Part shown: one piece after another, positions 12,495-22,037 of the stretch
Position numbering within the stretch: position 1 is the stretch's first letter
Layout of the letters: each line of letters opens with the position of its first letter
NCBI GenBank assembly: GCA_022457155.1
Contig: JAJGOT010000741.1
Coordinates: 55,001-119,000, forward strand
DNA: 64,000 nt
Direction: 5' to 3'
Origin: Cladopsammia gracilis
Taxonomy: Eukaryota > Cnidaria > Anthozoa > Scleractinia > Dendrophylliidae
Program-made: the position numbers and the translations under genes
The notes under the pieces: model-generated
What the model was told of the DNA's origin: nothing
What the model saw: only the letters and a program-made list of their open reading frames with translations
Database searches by the model: none

Positions 12495-14467
12495 TATTTT
12501 AACAGGAGACTCCTTATCGAAGTGGTTTTCAGGAATTGTGAAAGGTATGTGATGAACGCGACATTGCATGTGATGAACTTATGCTGTTTTCTGATACAGG
12601 TTGTTGTACGGCAACCATGAAATCGTTTGCATTAAAATAGTTTTATTTCCAAAGAATGGATGGAAATGATATTGTTCTGACCCCCAAAGCGCCGTGACTA
12701 TGAAGCCTGCACTCTTAGTATGTTGTAGAAGGTGGTTCTAACCCTGAGTTTGTTGACGAAGTCCTAAACCGGCTAAAAATGACCTTTTAAAAACTGAGCA
12801 GTACTTTCCTGTGGTGCTGTTTATCTCTATTACGTTTTAGAAGTTAGTTCTAACTTTTCCGAGTGCTTCACAATTCAGGTGAAGGACCTGAGCAGTACTT
12901 TCTTGTTTTGGCATTTGCTTTTTGCTTAAAAATAAGAACGAAAACCTGGCATACCTTCAAAATTGATTCTTCCATTCTTTCTAGTATCCGCCTCATTAAC
13001 AAGAAAATCGATTTCTCTTCTCGTCAGTTTTTCTGGGATTCTGTTCAAAAGACATCGCAGCTCATTGGACTCCATGATTCCTTCTCCTGATACATCCCAA
13101 ATGTTGAAAAGCTCCAGCACTTCCTGTTGGGTTTCCTGTGCTATCTTCTTCTGCAGCAGCAGGCAAAATTCACCAAAATCTATAGCACCACTACCTGTGA
13201 AGAAATAAAATGAATCCTTTTATAGAGCGTATATTTATTTTGTTGGCATGCATAGCAACATTTGACATTTAATGTTGGTTCACTATTTCTGGGCGAAGAA
13301 GGGCTGATTAAACAGTGTAGTTGTTGGCGGCGGGTTAGTTGATTGTTTGCAAAGTTTTAAAAGTTTTTAGGTTGTTTGATGAAATCCCGTCATCTTGAAC
13401 ACTCACTGGAAACGAAAAATTATTTTATTGGGAAGTTGAAGAAGACCAGTTATAGTAGAGTTTCTCAAAGTCTTTTCGTGCGACTTAGTCGTGCTTTCGC
13501 GGGATTCGCGGCAGTGAACTTGTGGCAAGTCTACAGTTATAGCTGTAATATCTGGTTATTTTTAAAGTAAATGTGTGTTCTCGTTCGAGAAAGTGACAAG
13601 TGCAAGATAGTAAACCGTTCGAAGCAGCGTACGATTCTCAGCGTGTTGTGCAAAGAAAAGACAAAATTGATTTCTGGTGTCCGGTATGTTTTCGTCAGGC
13701 TATAAAAAAAAGTCGCGCACCCGAGCCAGAAGGCTCACAACGGCCGGAGCTTAAACCCGGTTTCTATAGCATGAAGCGACTAGGAATATTGCTACTCCCC
13801 CTGGATGGGATGCTAGTCCATCGCAGGGTTACCCCCAGCATTTTGTCGCCGGTACCCATTCATACACCTGGGTGGAGAGAGACAGTGTGGAGTAAAGTTT
13901 CTTGTCTAAGGAAACAACACGACGGCAGAGACCAGGCTTCGAACCACCGACCTTCAGGTTGAAAGTTCGACGCGCTAACCACTAGACCACCGTGCCACCC
14001 ACTTCGTCAGGCTATAAAGAAAAGTTAATCGTTTATCATGCTAACACAGACGGCTGAATACTGCTAAGGAGATTTAATCGTTATCATGCTCACTTACCAT
14101 CTGCATCCACTTCTCTGATCATTTCGTCAATTTCCTCTTGGTTCGATTTTATTCCAAGATTTTCCATCACCGTTCCCAACTCATCTTTAGTAATTGTACC
14201 ATCATTGTCACGATCAAACAAAGAGAATGCCTCGCGTAACTCTATAACATGGTAATAACAAAGGTTTTAATATTGTTCCAATATTGTTCTCATCACCATC
14301 CCCGGCTCATCATTAGTTATTGTGCCATCACGATTAAACAAAGATCGAGGTTGCCAAGTGCAACTCTGTAACATGAAAACAAACTCGTTCACTCTCTTCA
14401 CCCACTGCAAACTCTATTGCAACAAGTGAAGAGTATTACCTGAAATAACTTCTGGGGAAAGATCACC
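12142..14467 (-). CDS. calmodulin-like EF-hand protein 2, about 145 aa, first exon unresolved
   Basis: Minus-strand coding exons are 14467-14440, 14241-14098, 13194-12955 and 12164-12142 (stop TGA), all with GT-AG borders and continuous phase. They match the exon positions of its two neighbours. By analogy a separate ATG-only exon should lie upstream of 14467; I could not place it, so the start is partial. The protein begins [18 protein letters not shown]. Loop 1 ([12 protein letters not shown]) and loop 2 ([12 protein letters not shown]) look able to bind calcium. Loop 3 ([12 protein letters not shown]) is marginal. Loop 4 ([12 protein letters not shown]) has lost the acidic residue at position 12, so the C-lobe is probably weakened. 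The tail is FVKMLS. A decayed partial copy of its 144-nt exon lies in the intron at 14285-14380, and a SINE sits in the next intron. Calcium sensing or buffering is inferred from family. Confidence 0.8.
12262..12490. repeat. AAT/ATG microsatellites
   Basis: An (AAT)n tract followed by (ATG)n and AAT again covers about 12262-12348; shorter AAT tracts lie at about 12372-12386 and 12463-12490. They fall in the last intron of calmodulin-like gene 2. The tyrosine/histidine-rich reading frame on the other strand is an artefact of the repeat. Confidence 0.9.
13707..14002 (-). mobile_element. tRNA-derived SINE, copy 2, with 16-bp target duplication
   Basis: Same family as the element at 1060-1355, with the tRNA-like head near 14000 on the minus strand. 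It is flanked by a perfect 16-bp direct repeat TTCGTCAGGCTATAAA at 13691-13706 and 14003-14018, the mark of target-primed reverse transcription. It is inserted in the intron between the 144-nt and 240-nt exons of calmodulin-like gene 2. Confidence 0.9.
14285..14380 (-). pseudogene. decayed partial duplicate of the 144-nt EF-hand exon
   Basis: About 95 bp align with the start of the exon at 14098-14241: shared phrases include ATCACC, CTCATC(A/T)TTAGT(T/A)ATTGT, CCATCA, CGAT(T/C)AAACAAAG and AACTCT(A/G)TAACATG. An internal deletion and substitutions break the reading frame. It lies between the live exon and the upstream 28-nt exon, so it is a tandem exon duplication that did not survive as coding sequence. 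Confidence 0.75.
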
Positions 14468-14919
14468 CTGCAAAACAAAATCAGGATAAAAATGATTAAA
14501 AATACGAACTGTCCATATATGTGTTCTTTTTTAATAATCAAATTTGCGTCATGTAGCTAGTAGCATTGGCTAATTGGGGACACTGTTTACAAACAAAAAG
14601 AATGTCCCATCTGATTTTAGTGAATTTTATGAGCATACCTCAATTTATTAATTAGCATAGGCACTGAACAGTTATGAAAAAATATTTTTGATAATATATG
14701 CAAAAGCGGAAAGATGCAATTTAGAGTGTCATTCAATAACTCTTTTTTGTAGAAACGTATGCAATGCCGCAACAAGAAAACGCCTGTTTTTCACAGTTAA
14801 GACAACGTTGCAAGATACATCTTGCAGTATGCAGTTGTAAAGAACAGTCCCTCCATCCCACTCCAGACCCGAAAAAAAAATCGAAACCAAGCTTATTGCT
14901 TTGTTTTCATCGTGCCTTA

Positions 14920-15100
14920 GGGCCTGGTCAAAAATAAAAATCAAAAACAAAAGTCAAAAACAAAAATCCGCCCGTGCAAAAATCGAGGAAAACAAAAGAA
15001 ACCGCTCCGGTGGGACACGCTTTTTGTGGAATGTTTTTGTTAGTTTTATGTCATTTTGCACAGACTAATTTTTGTTTTTGACTGTAGTGCGACTAGGCCC
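14920..15100. mobile_element. MITE with GGGCCTGGTC ends and TTA target duplication
   Basis: Inverted ends GGGCCTGGTC...GACTAGGCCC are flanked by TTA on both sides (14917-14919 and 15101-15103). The interior repeats CAAAAACAAAAAT phrases. The 3-bp duplication is of PIF/Harbinger type. A half copy of the same family lies at 43570-43690. Confidence 0.8.
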
Positions 15101-15103
15101 TTA

Positions 15104-16622
15104 TGCCGACGGCACAATAAAAAGCTGTTGACCTACTACTGCTCTCAGTGCATAGTAATTTTAACTAATAATAAATAATAATAAATAAAAACTTTATTTC
15201 TGTGTCAACATAAAATATAGCAGTTACCCATTAGTCTAAGTAAGGACACCTATCTAAATTATCTAAATATTTAAACAAGCTAAATTACATTAATAAATGA
15301 TAAATAAGTAGTTTGTATAAAACTCTATAACATAAAATCTTATAAAATATCAATTCAAATGTAAAAACAAACTAAGAATTAAGAATTACACAGGACACAA
15401 CTTCTACAATCGTACGTAATAAGGCTAGTTAGATCTTGTTTTCTGATCAGATTCTTAAAAGCTTCTAAAGTAAGTAGTTCCCTTGCCTTTGCATCTAACT
15501 TGGACCAGAGTACTGGTCCCAGATATCTTACAGAGTGTGGTTTTAACTTTAGAATTACAAATTCTTTAGTTCTTAAATTATACTTGGTAGTGTAGCAAAA
15601 ACATTAAAAAACAGCACCATATTGCTCATGCTCATCCACACGCGACGCTTAAAACAGTTAAAACGATCTCGTCTCAAAAGCTTTCATTTGAATGCCGTTA
15701 CACTTAGATTTTCATATACAAACAACTGAAAAGTTAAGACCAGGTTAGGTAGTGAAAAAGTCAAAACTTAATTTGCGCCTTATCGCTGGTAAAGCTCATG
15801 GTCCGAATTCCTGAAGCTAAGATTTTTCACTGAGTTATATATGTAAATGCAACGAGTCACAATCTAAATGCCCGGCAAGCTCTCTTTCTCTTGTAAGACT
15901 ATTAATCCATGTCTACTTTCCTATGTTGATTGAATAGTTAGTTCAGTACCTACCGCGTCACTTATTTTCCTGCCTTTACTGCCCATGACTGCTCTTTTGG
16001 TTTCTTGCGCTTTCGTTAATTTATCTCAAACGAGTTCAGAGCAGATATCGAAGTTATTCACGCCTTTTGTAGGTATTCAATAGATATTCTAATCCTTCCT
16101 GGCCGATATCGTCCCTTCATGACGTCACTTATTGTTTGTTTGTGATTGAACACAATAAGCGGCATAGCGTTGACATCACAATGAATATAAACGAAAATTT
16201 TTATCCAAGAGCAAGCTGCTTTGTATTCTGTTTACAGTTTTCTTTTGATTTTTCCAGGGTTTCAGAAAAATGATAAACTTTGTAAGCGTACACTGCCAAG
16301 TCCAGTTAAGTTTATTGCGGGCTCTGCGGGCCGAAAGCCCGCGTGGAGCCCCATACTCACAGAACTAAACCTATGCCCGTCATTTTTCATGGTCATGGCT
16401 AGCGGAATGTTTCGCGGGCGCGTGTGTGCCCGCTCGCCCGTGTTGGCAAAACATGCGCGTATGACGCCACACAACATCCGAGATGTTTGTTCTCATTACG
16501 GATTTCACAACCAAAGAAGCGGAGATTTAAAGAATTTCCAAGCAAGCGAAGGACTTAAAGGTAAAACAGATTACATTTTTCGATGGAAATTTATGTTGAT
16601 ATCAATCTGTGATTGACTTTTC
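15104..16622. other. non-coding stretch upstream of calmodulin-like gene 2
   Basis: AT-rich sequence with retroelement-tail character at about 15170-15600 (AATAATAAATAAAAACTTTA and following) and a GC-rich island at about 16310-16470. The GC-rich part could be a promoter region for gene 2, but I see no decisive signal. The undetected first exon of gene 2 should lie between 14468 and about 18390. Confidence 0.4.
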
Positions 16623-16765
16623 GGGAAGATTTCCGTATAACCCCATACATTAGTTATACATGTATGTGCTTTTGTTTTTCTTTAGCCTTTCTATTGTTTT
16701 GGCGTTGGTTTCAGTTTTTAGAACTGTATACATAACTATGTATGGGGTTATACGGAAATCTTTCC
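16623..16765. mobile_element. MITE with ~35-bp inverted ends
   Basis: GGAAGATTTCCGTATAACCC on the left is matched by GGGGTTATACGGAAATCTTTCC on the right; pairing extends through CATACAT(T)AGTTAT. The 143-bp element is almost a hairpin and has no gene. Confidence 0.75.
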
Positions 16766-16881
16766 ATATGTTTGTGTATTTTTTGCAATTTTGATCTCGG
16801 ACAATTTTTGATAAGCAACAGATGTATTTTGTTTGGAAATTAGTCTTACTAGTATCTAGACGGATAAAAAGTTGTTTTTGT

Positions 16882-17240
16882 AGGGGTGGCGAATGGTACC
16901 TTCAAAATCGTGGGTCTTGGAAAATTTTGGTCCGGTCTCGAAATCTCGGCAGTTTTTGTTTTAAGTCTCAAAGTCTCGTTTGGCTGGTGCTTTTTCTGTC
17001 TCGGAGTCTCGGATTTTTTTCCTCAAGTTCTCGGAGTCTCGGATACTTCTGTCAAGCATTCTCATTCTTCATCCTTGTTTGTTGTTTGATAGGTGATTCG
17101 GATATTTTTAGCACTGAGTCTCGGGCTCGGGTTTTTCCCGCATTGGGGTCTCGGGCTCGGATTTTATAACGTAGCTGCGGTCGCGGTCTCGGATTTTGAA
17201 ACAAGGGTCTCGGCGTCTCGGGTTACCATTGGTCACCCCT
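16882..17240. mobile_element. MITE with AGGGGTGGC ends and 6-bp TTTTGT duplication
   Basis: The termini AGGGGTGGCGAATGGTACC and GGTTACCATTGGTCACCCCT are imperfect inverted repeats. Both sides are flanked by TTTTGT (16876-16881 and 17241-17246). The interior is built of many GTCTCGGAGTCTCGG phrases. Confidence 0.8.
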
Positions 17241-17246
17241 TTTTGT

Positions 17247-18395
17247 GAACTTTTGTACAGTCTAAATGTACTGTGCAGACGGTCGCGTAAGTCTGTTTTT
17301 GAGAATTGCTAAAATTGAAAAATAGCCCGGTCTTCAATCTTAATTCTTGTGTTTACTTTCACCTCAGTTAAATTTATTATCGGCTTTCTGTTCAGAGAGC
17401 GACCCTGTTATAGATAGACTTGTTTTTCGAGGGTCATTTTTCAGCTTACAGGTTCAGCCAAATTCCTGCGATCGCCATTTTAGCTGAACATGAATATTTT
17501 TTCAGCCAGATCTGTACCATCCTTAATAAATTCTCAGCGAATAACTTAAAACATTTTCGCAATTATCAGCTATCATTCAAACCCCTCTCAGCAGCCATTT
17601 TTGTTGGAAAAGCGTTGATGGGGACTACTGAGCAACTTATCCAGCACTCGATTGATCAGAATTCAGTTAAGCAGTCTTTTTGTGGTTGACTCTAACTTTT
17701 ACTCTTCAGTAGGTTTGAACAGCTCTTTACAACTCAATGTCTTCCGGCTCAACTGAAATCTGCTCAGAATGTTTCAGGCACGTAGCTTTTATCTGGGCTG
17801 AGATTTAGCTATCAATCAATGTCACAATCATGTCAAACTGTAAGGCCAAATTCATTAACATTATATTCTTTCATACACACATACGACTTTTCTGAAGCAA
17901 AGGACACTAAAATCTGTTGCTCGCGGACAACCTTGTAACATCGTAGTCACTTCAGCTTCATTTATCAGTGGTTGGACGTCGGCTCAAAAATGCTGAGCGA
18001 CTTGTGTCTGCCCAGTAACAGTGCTGAAATTGCCGTACTTGTTTTGGACCTTTTGTATCTAAAACGACTGTTGTTTTTTTGTTACATTTCCATTTACTCA
18101 AATCTCTTTTCATGAAATGTTTTGTGTCAAATAGACCAAGACTGTTTAACTTCTTGCTCTTTCACGAAAATGACCGTTTTAATTTCTGCCTGTGAAAAGT
18201 GCCCGTTTGTTCCGCTTCACTTTTTTAAATAGCAGCAAACAAATTGCACCATTCGGTTCCATATCCAATAAAATACTTTATTTCCTTACTTCAGTTTCAT
18301 ACATTTATCGGTCGGCCAAACAGCAGAATGCCTCGCAACTTATTCTCGCAGAGAAAGAATCAAACAAAACAAAAGCAAAATTAACAACAAGAGTT
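17247..18395. other. intergenic stretch between calmodulin-like genes 2 and 3
   Basis: No exon, RNA gene or clear element is recognised. It should contain the 3' end of gene 3 and possibly the missing first exon and promoter of gene 2. Confidence 0.5.
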
Positions 18396-18401
18396 TTTAT
18401 T
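18396..18401 (-). terminator. candidate poly(A) signal of calmodulin-like gene 3
   Basis: AATAAA on the minus strand, about 230 nt past the TAA stop at 18634-18636. Another AATAAA lies further downstream near 18275, so the exact site is uncertain. Confidence 0.45.
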
Positions 18402-18633
18402 CGTATATAAAACAGCCATCTACAAAATACCTTATAAACTTACAAATGCATTCAGTTATGTGTTACAAGCCTTCGAAAGCATCAGGCTTTTTCACCCGTC
18501 AGTTAAGGCGCAAAAATCGGGTGCTTTCGCAGACTATGCTGTTGGCCATAAAATAAACATTTTAACAGCAAATACAAGAAATGCCGTTCCGAGTAGTATT
18601 TCTTATCAGCTTCTCCAACAACCACAAAATGAG

Positions 18634-21600
18634 TTACTTCATCAGTTCTTTGACAAACTCTGCAAAATTAAACATAAAACGTTATTAGTAATGAACCTTT
18701 ACAAGAGAAAAAAGAGATAATAATAATAATAATTTTATTAAACAATTAGAATTACTATTTTACAATAATATTATTTATTATTTTTAATAAAGTTTTATTT
18801 TTATAATAATAATAAAGTATTGGAAATGTAAAGGAAGGAAAGAGAAACATTTTGGTGTTCCTTGGCAACTTGTTGTTGCTCGGCACCATTACTTTACCAG
18901 CTGCTATAAGAACTTAACTTTGCTGAGTAGTATGCCAATAAAATAATAATAATAATAATAGTGCAATAACAAGATAATAATAATAATAGAACGTTCAAAC
19001 GTTCAAGGGAACCTCCGCGCCATTAAATAGCCACGGGTCACCTTAAGTGTCCTTTTATAAGTGTCCTTTTTTCGCGAAGTCGAGAAATTTTGCCCCCTAG
19101 CATATAATACAAACGTCTGTAAAATTTCCAGACTTCGCGAAGCTATAACTTTGCGATTTTGCAAGATACGACTCACAAACTTGACTATTTTACTAATTTT
19201 GAGGTGCTCTTTCCAGCAGTGTCGTTAGATTCTCGCTACATGGCCAATATCAAAAGTTGAAAAAACCGTGGAAGGGTCTATTTGCGCCTTTCACAAACCT
19301 TGAATTTGATTTGCTGCAGTTTAAATGGAAGCTATCAGAGAGTTTCCAACAAGATGTCAAAAAGTTGTCAAAAACCAAACAAAGACTTTGCCGAGAGACT
19401 TTGGTACGACAAACACCACTTACTATCAAAGTTGACTCGGCCATTGCGTTCCAGATACTTGACTAATTCCTCAATTTCGTCTTTGGAGATCTTGATATCT
19501 TTGCTTTGATGTGACACAGCCATGAGAAGTTTAAGCAGCTCGTCTTTTGTGAAGGATCCCTTGTTATCAGTGTCGTATGCCTTGAATGCTTCTCTCACTT
19601 CCTGTTCACTTCCTTGTTTCATCTGTTTCACCATTAGTTCTGCAAACTCTTCAAAGTCGATTTCTCCACTTCCTGTAAGCATTGAACATGAGTGAATCAA
19701 TTTTGGCATGCACGACATAAAGCTCACTGTATGGGGGGTAGTACTTAGCTTCAGGTTTTGTTTCCTGAAAAGACTAGGGTAAATGCTACCCAGTACCCCT
19801 CCCCCATAAATGGGATGATAGTTTTTTTCAGGGTTACTCCACAGCATTTTGTCAGGTTTTCCTTATGGTTTGCTAATACCCACTTATGCACCCAGCTCTG
19901 AGTGGATGGAAAGGGCTAATTAGGAGTAAAGTGCTCTGTTTGAGGAAACAACTCAATGCAGAGACCTGACTCAAAGCACCAACCTGCCCAATGAATATCA
20001 TCCAATGAGCTAACTACTAGTCTGACTAATCCATAATGCACCTCAATACTGGTTTATACAATGAACACATTGCTGTTGGATTTCCTATAATGTTGGGATT
20101 TCTAGGTACGAGGTAGAATGCATCTTAACTTTGCCTTAATTAACAATAGCGTACCATCTTCATCGACCTCTGAGAGCATTTCTTTCACTTCATCCTTTGT
20201 GGCCATCATTCCCAGGTTCTTCATGACGAGCAACAACTCATCAGTTGTGATGGTTTCGCTGTTGTCAACGTCAAAGATTTTGAATGCATCTTTGAATTCT
20301 AAAATTAATAAAAATACAAATACGCATTTAATTTTAATCCCTGAAATATAAATTGTGTAAGTGATAATTATCATTATTTGGGAAAATAGTGTTGAATTAC
20401 TATAGATTGGTCAAGAATTTTGAGTTTAACAATGATCAGAGAAATAAGTTATTAGTAATATAGACAAAAAGTATATTTCAGATGACAAACATGTTGGACA
20501 AAACATAGAAACTGTTCCACAATTGAAAGGTTACTGAGTAGAGAATGATGCTGATAAACAATCAACAGATCTAATGGCACACAAAGGAATATGCTGCAGT
20601 AGAAACAATAATATTAACAACAAACAACATTAAACAACAATATTATGCCATTTTCTAACACAGCAATGCTAATAGACTATTCAAAACAACATCTTACCTT
20701 TCAGCTGCTCTGGAGATAGTGACGCCGACTAAAAATAACAAATAAAGAAATAAGTAGTCAGTTACTTCAGTGTCACGCAACAGATTCTACCTTGCGTGAC
20801 TTGTGTCACTTACATGTTTATGGCACGCAAAAAAAAATGCCGGATTCTTAACAATTCAGTTTCTGCTATTTTCTTAGGATTTTACAGTAATCAAGAATTA
20901 AAATAATTTTGGAAACTACAACATGGAACAGAAAATTATTCGCTTTCTTCTTTGCCCAAAACTATAACGAAAAACAAAATCTACTCGGACAACTTCGTCT
21001 GTTCATACTCGTAGGCGCATATAGGCAACGTATTATGACGAGTTTCCTTGTAATTTCCACATTCATTAGCGTTTTGAATATGCGCAAACCAAGGCCAAAC
21101 ATAAAACCAACCTCGCTTGCAATAAAAGTTACAAATGTTTTTATAAAAGACAAATAGGTCACAGCGGAAAACAGTCAATGAACTGTTCTCTTGTTCTCAA
21201 AAATCAGTGGACCAACGTCGGGGAGAGTAATTTTATCATGTGGACCTATGTCCTGTGATCTGTAGACAACAAATTTGTACACTGAATGGCATAATGTAAC
21301 ATTTATAGTGACTTTATACACATTTGTTGACCAAAAAATATGTATCGGCATTCGTTTGTTTTTAAATGGCGCGCATCACAGAAGAAATATGCGTGCACTC
21401 CTAGAGTATTCAGCTTTCTCTTGCTCTATAAAAGCTAGAGATATTATTGCTAACATTGTAGAAGTTCATCGCTTATGAAGCCATGGGCCGCGGTTACAGA
21501 CAAAGAGAAAATCTGTTTCACATTTTAGCCGTAGTTATACATTGTTTACATTCCATGATCGGTTACAGACCACGGTGCATTGTCATTTGCTGTTTGCTTT

Positions 21601-22037
21601 TACATCTAAAGTTCTGAGTTTTCGCGATCGATGTCTTGAAGTGACAACAACAAATCTAACGAGTAAAAGAATGATATAAAAAAAATGAATGATTTAGAAA
21701 AATAACTGTAAATACTCGCAACCTGTACGCAAAGCGAAAACGAACATTGGGCGGTGGATTATGGCGCTGATCGTGTATTGAAAATGTCTGTTTTGAATTC
21801 GAAACTCGCTAATACACCTAAAGTAATCCACAAGCTCTCTAAATACAAAGATTACTGTAAAATGGTACCACTGTTGTATAAACATGTTGGCTTTGAAGGT
21901 TTTACCAAGCGGCTTTGCTAACAAACATATCATATGGAGCGAAATTTTGGCATAAATATTTCGTTTGGATTGAAGCAACTTTCTGCACTTTACCGTACAA
22001 TCGGTAACCAAAGTACAAAGGAAAATTCACTTACCAT
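18634..22037 (-). CDS. calmodulin-like EF-hand protein 3, 150 aa, five coding exons
   Basis: Minus-strand coding exons are 22037-22035 (ATG only, donor gtaagt), 20728-20698, 20298-20155, 19672-19424 and 18659-18634 (stop TAA). Borders are GT-AG and the 453 nt join in frame. The product starts M-SASLSPEQLKEFKDAFKIF. Loop 1 (DVDNSETITTDE) has lost the glycine at position 6. Loop 2 (DEDGSGEIDFEE) and loop 3 (DTDNKGSFTKDE) are near canonical. Loop 4 (YLERNGRVNFDK) lacks acidic residues at positions 1 and 12 and is probably dead. The linker between EF3 and EF4 is longer than in calmodulin (AVSHQSKDIKISKDEIEEL). The C-terminus FVKELMK is family-like. It is the most 5' member of the tandem trio. Introns carry a decayed SINE and AAT repeats. 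Calmodulin/troponin-C-like sensor function is inferred. Confidence 0.85.
19735..20035 (-). mobile_element. tRNA-derived SINE, copy 3, decayed
   Basis: Diverged from the copies at 1060-1355 and 13707-14002 but still alignable: ATGGGATGATAG, CAGGGTTACTCC, AGCATTTTGTC, ACCCA, GAGTGGATGGAAAGGG, GGAAACAACTC, GCAGAGACCTGACTC. The B box is mutated. It lies in an intron of calmodulin-like gene 3 and is older than the other two copies. Confidence 0.75.

Noticed and set aside
16221..16616. 131-residue open frame on the plus strand over a GC-rich island
   Set aside because: No recognisable domain, no splice context and an unrelated complementary open frame. More likely a promoter or repeat region.
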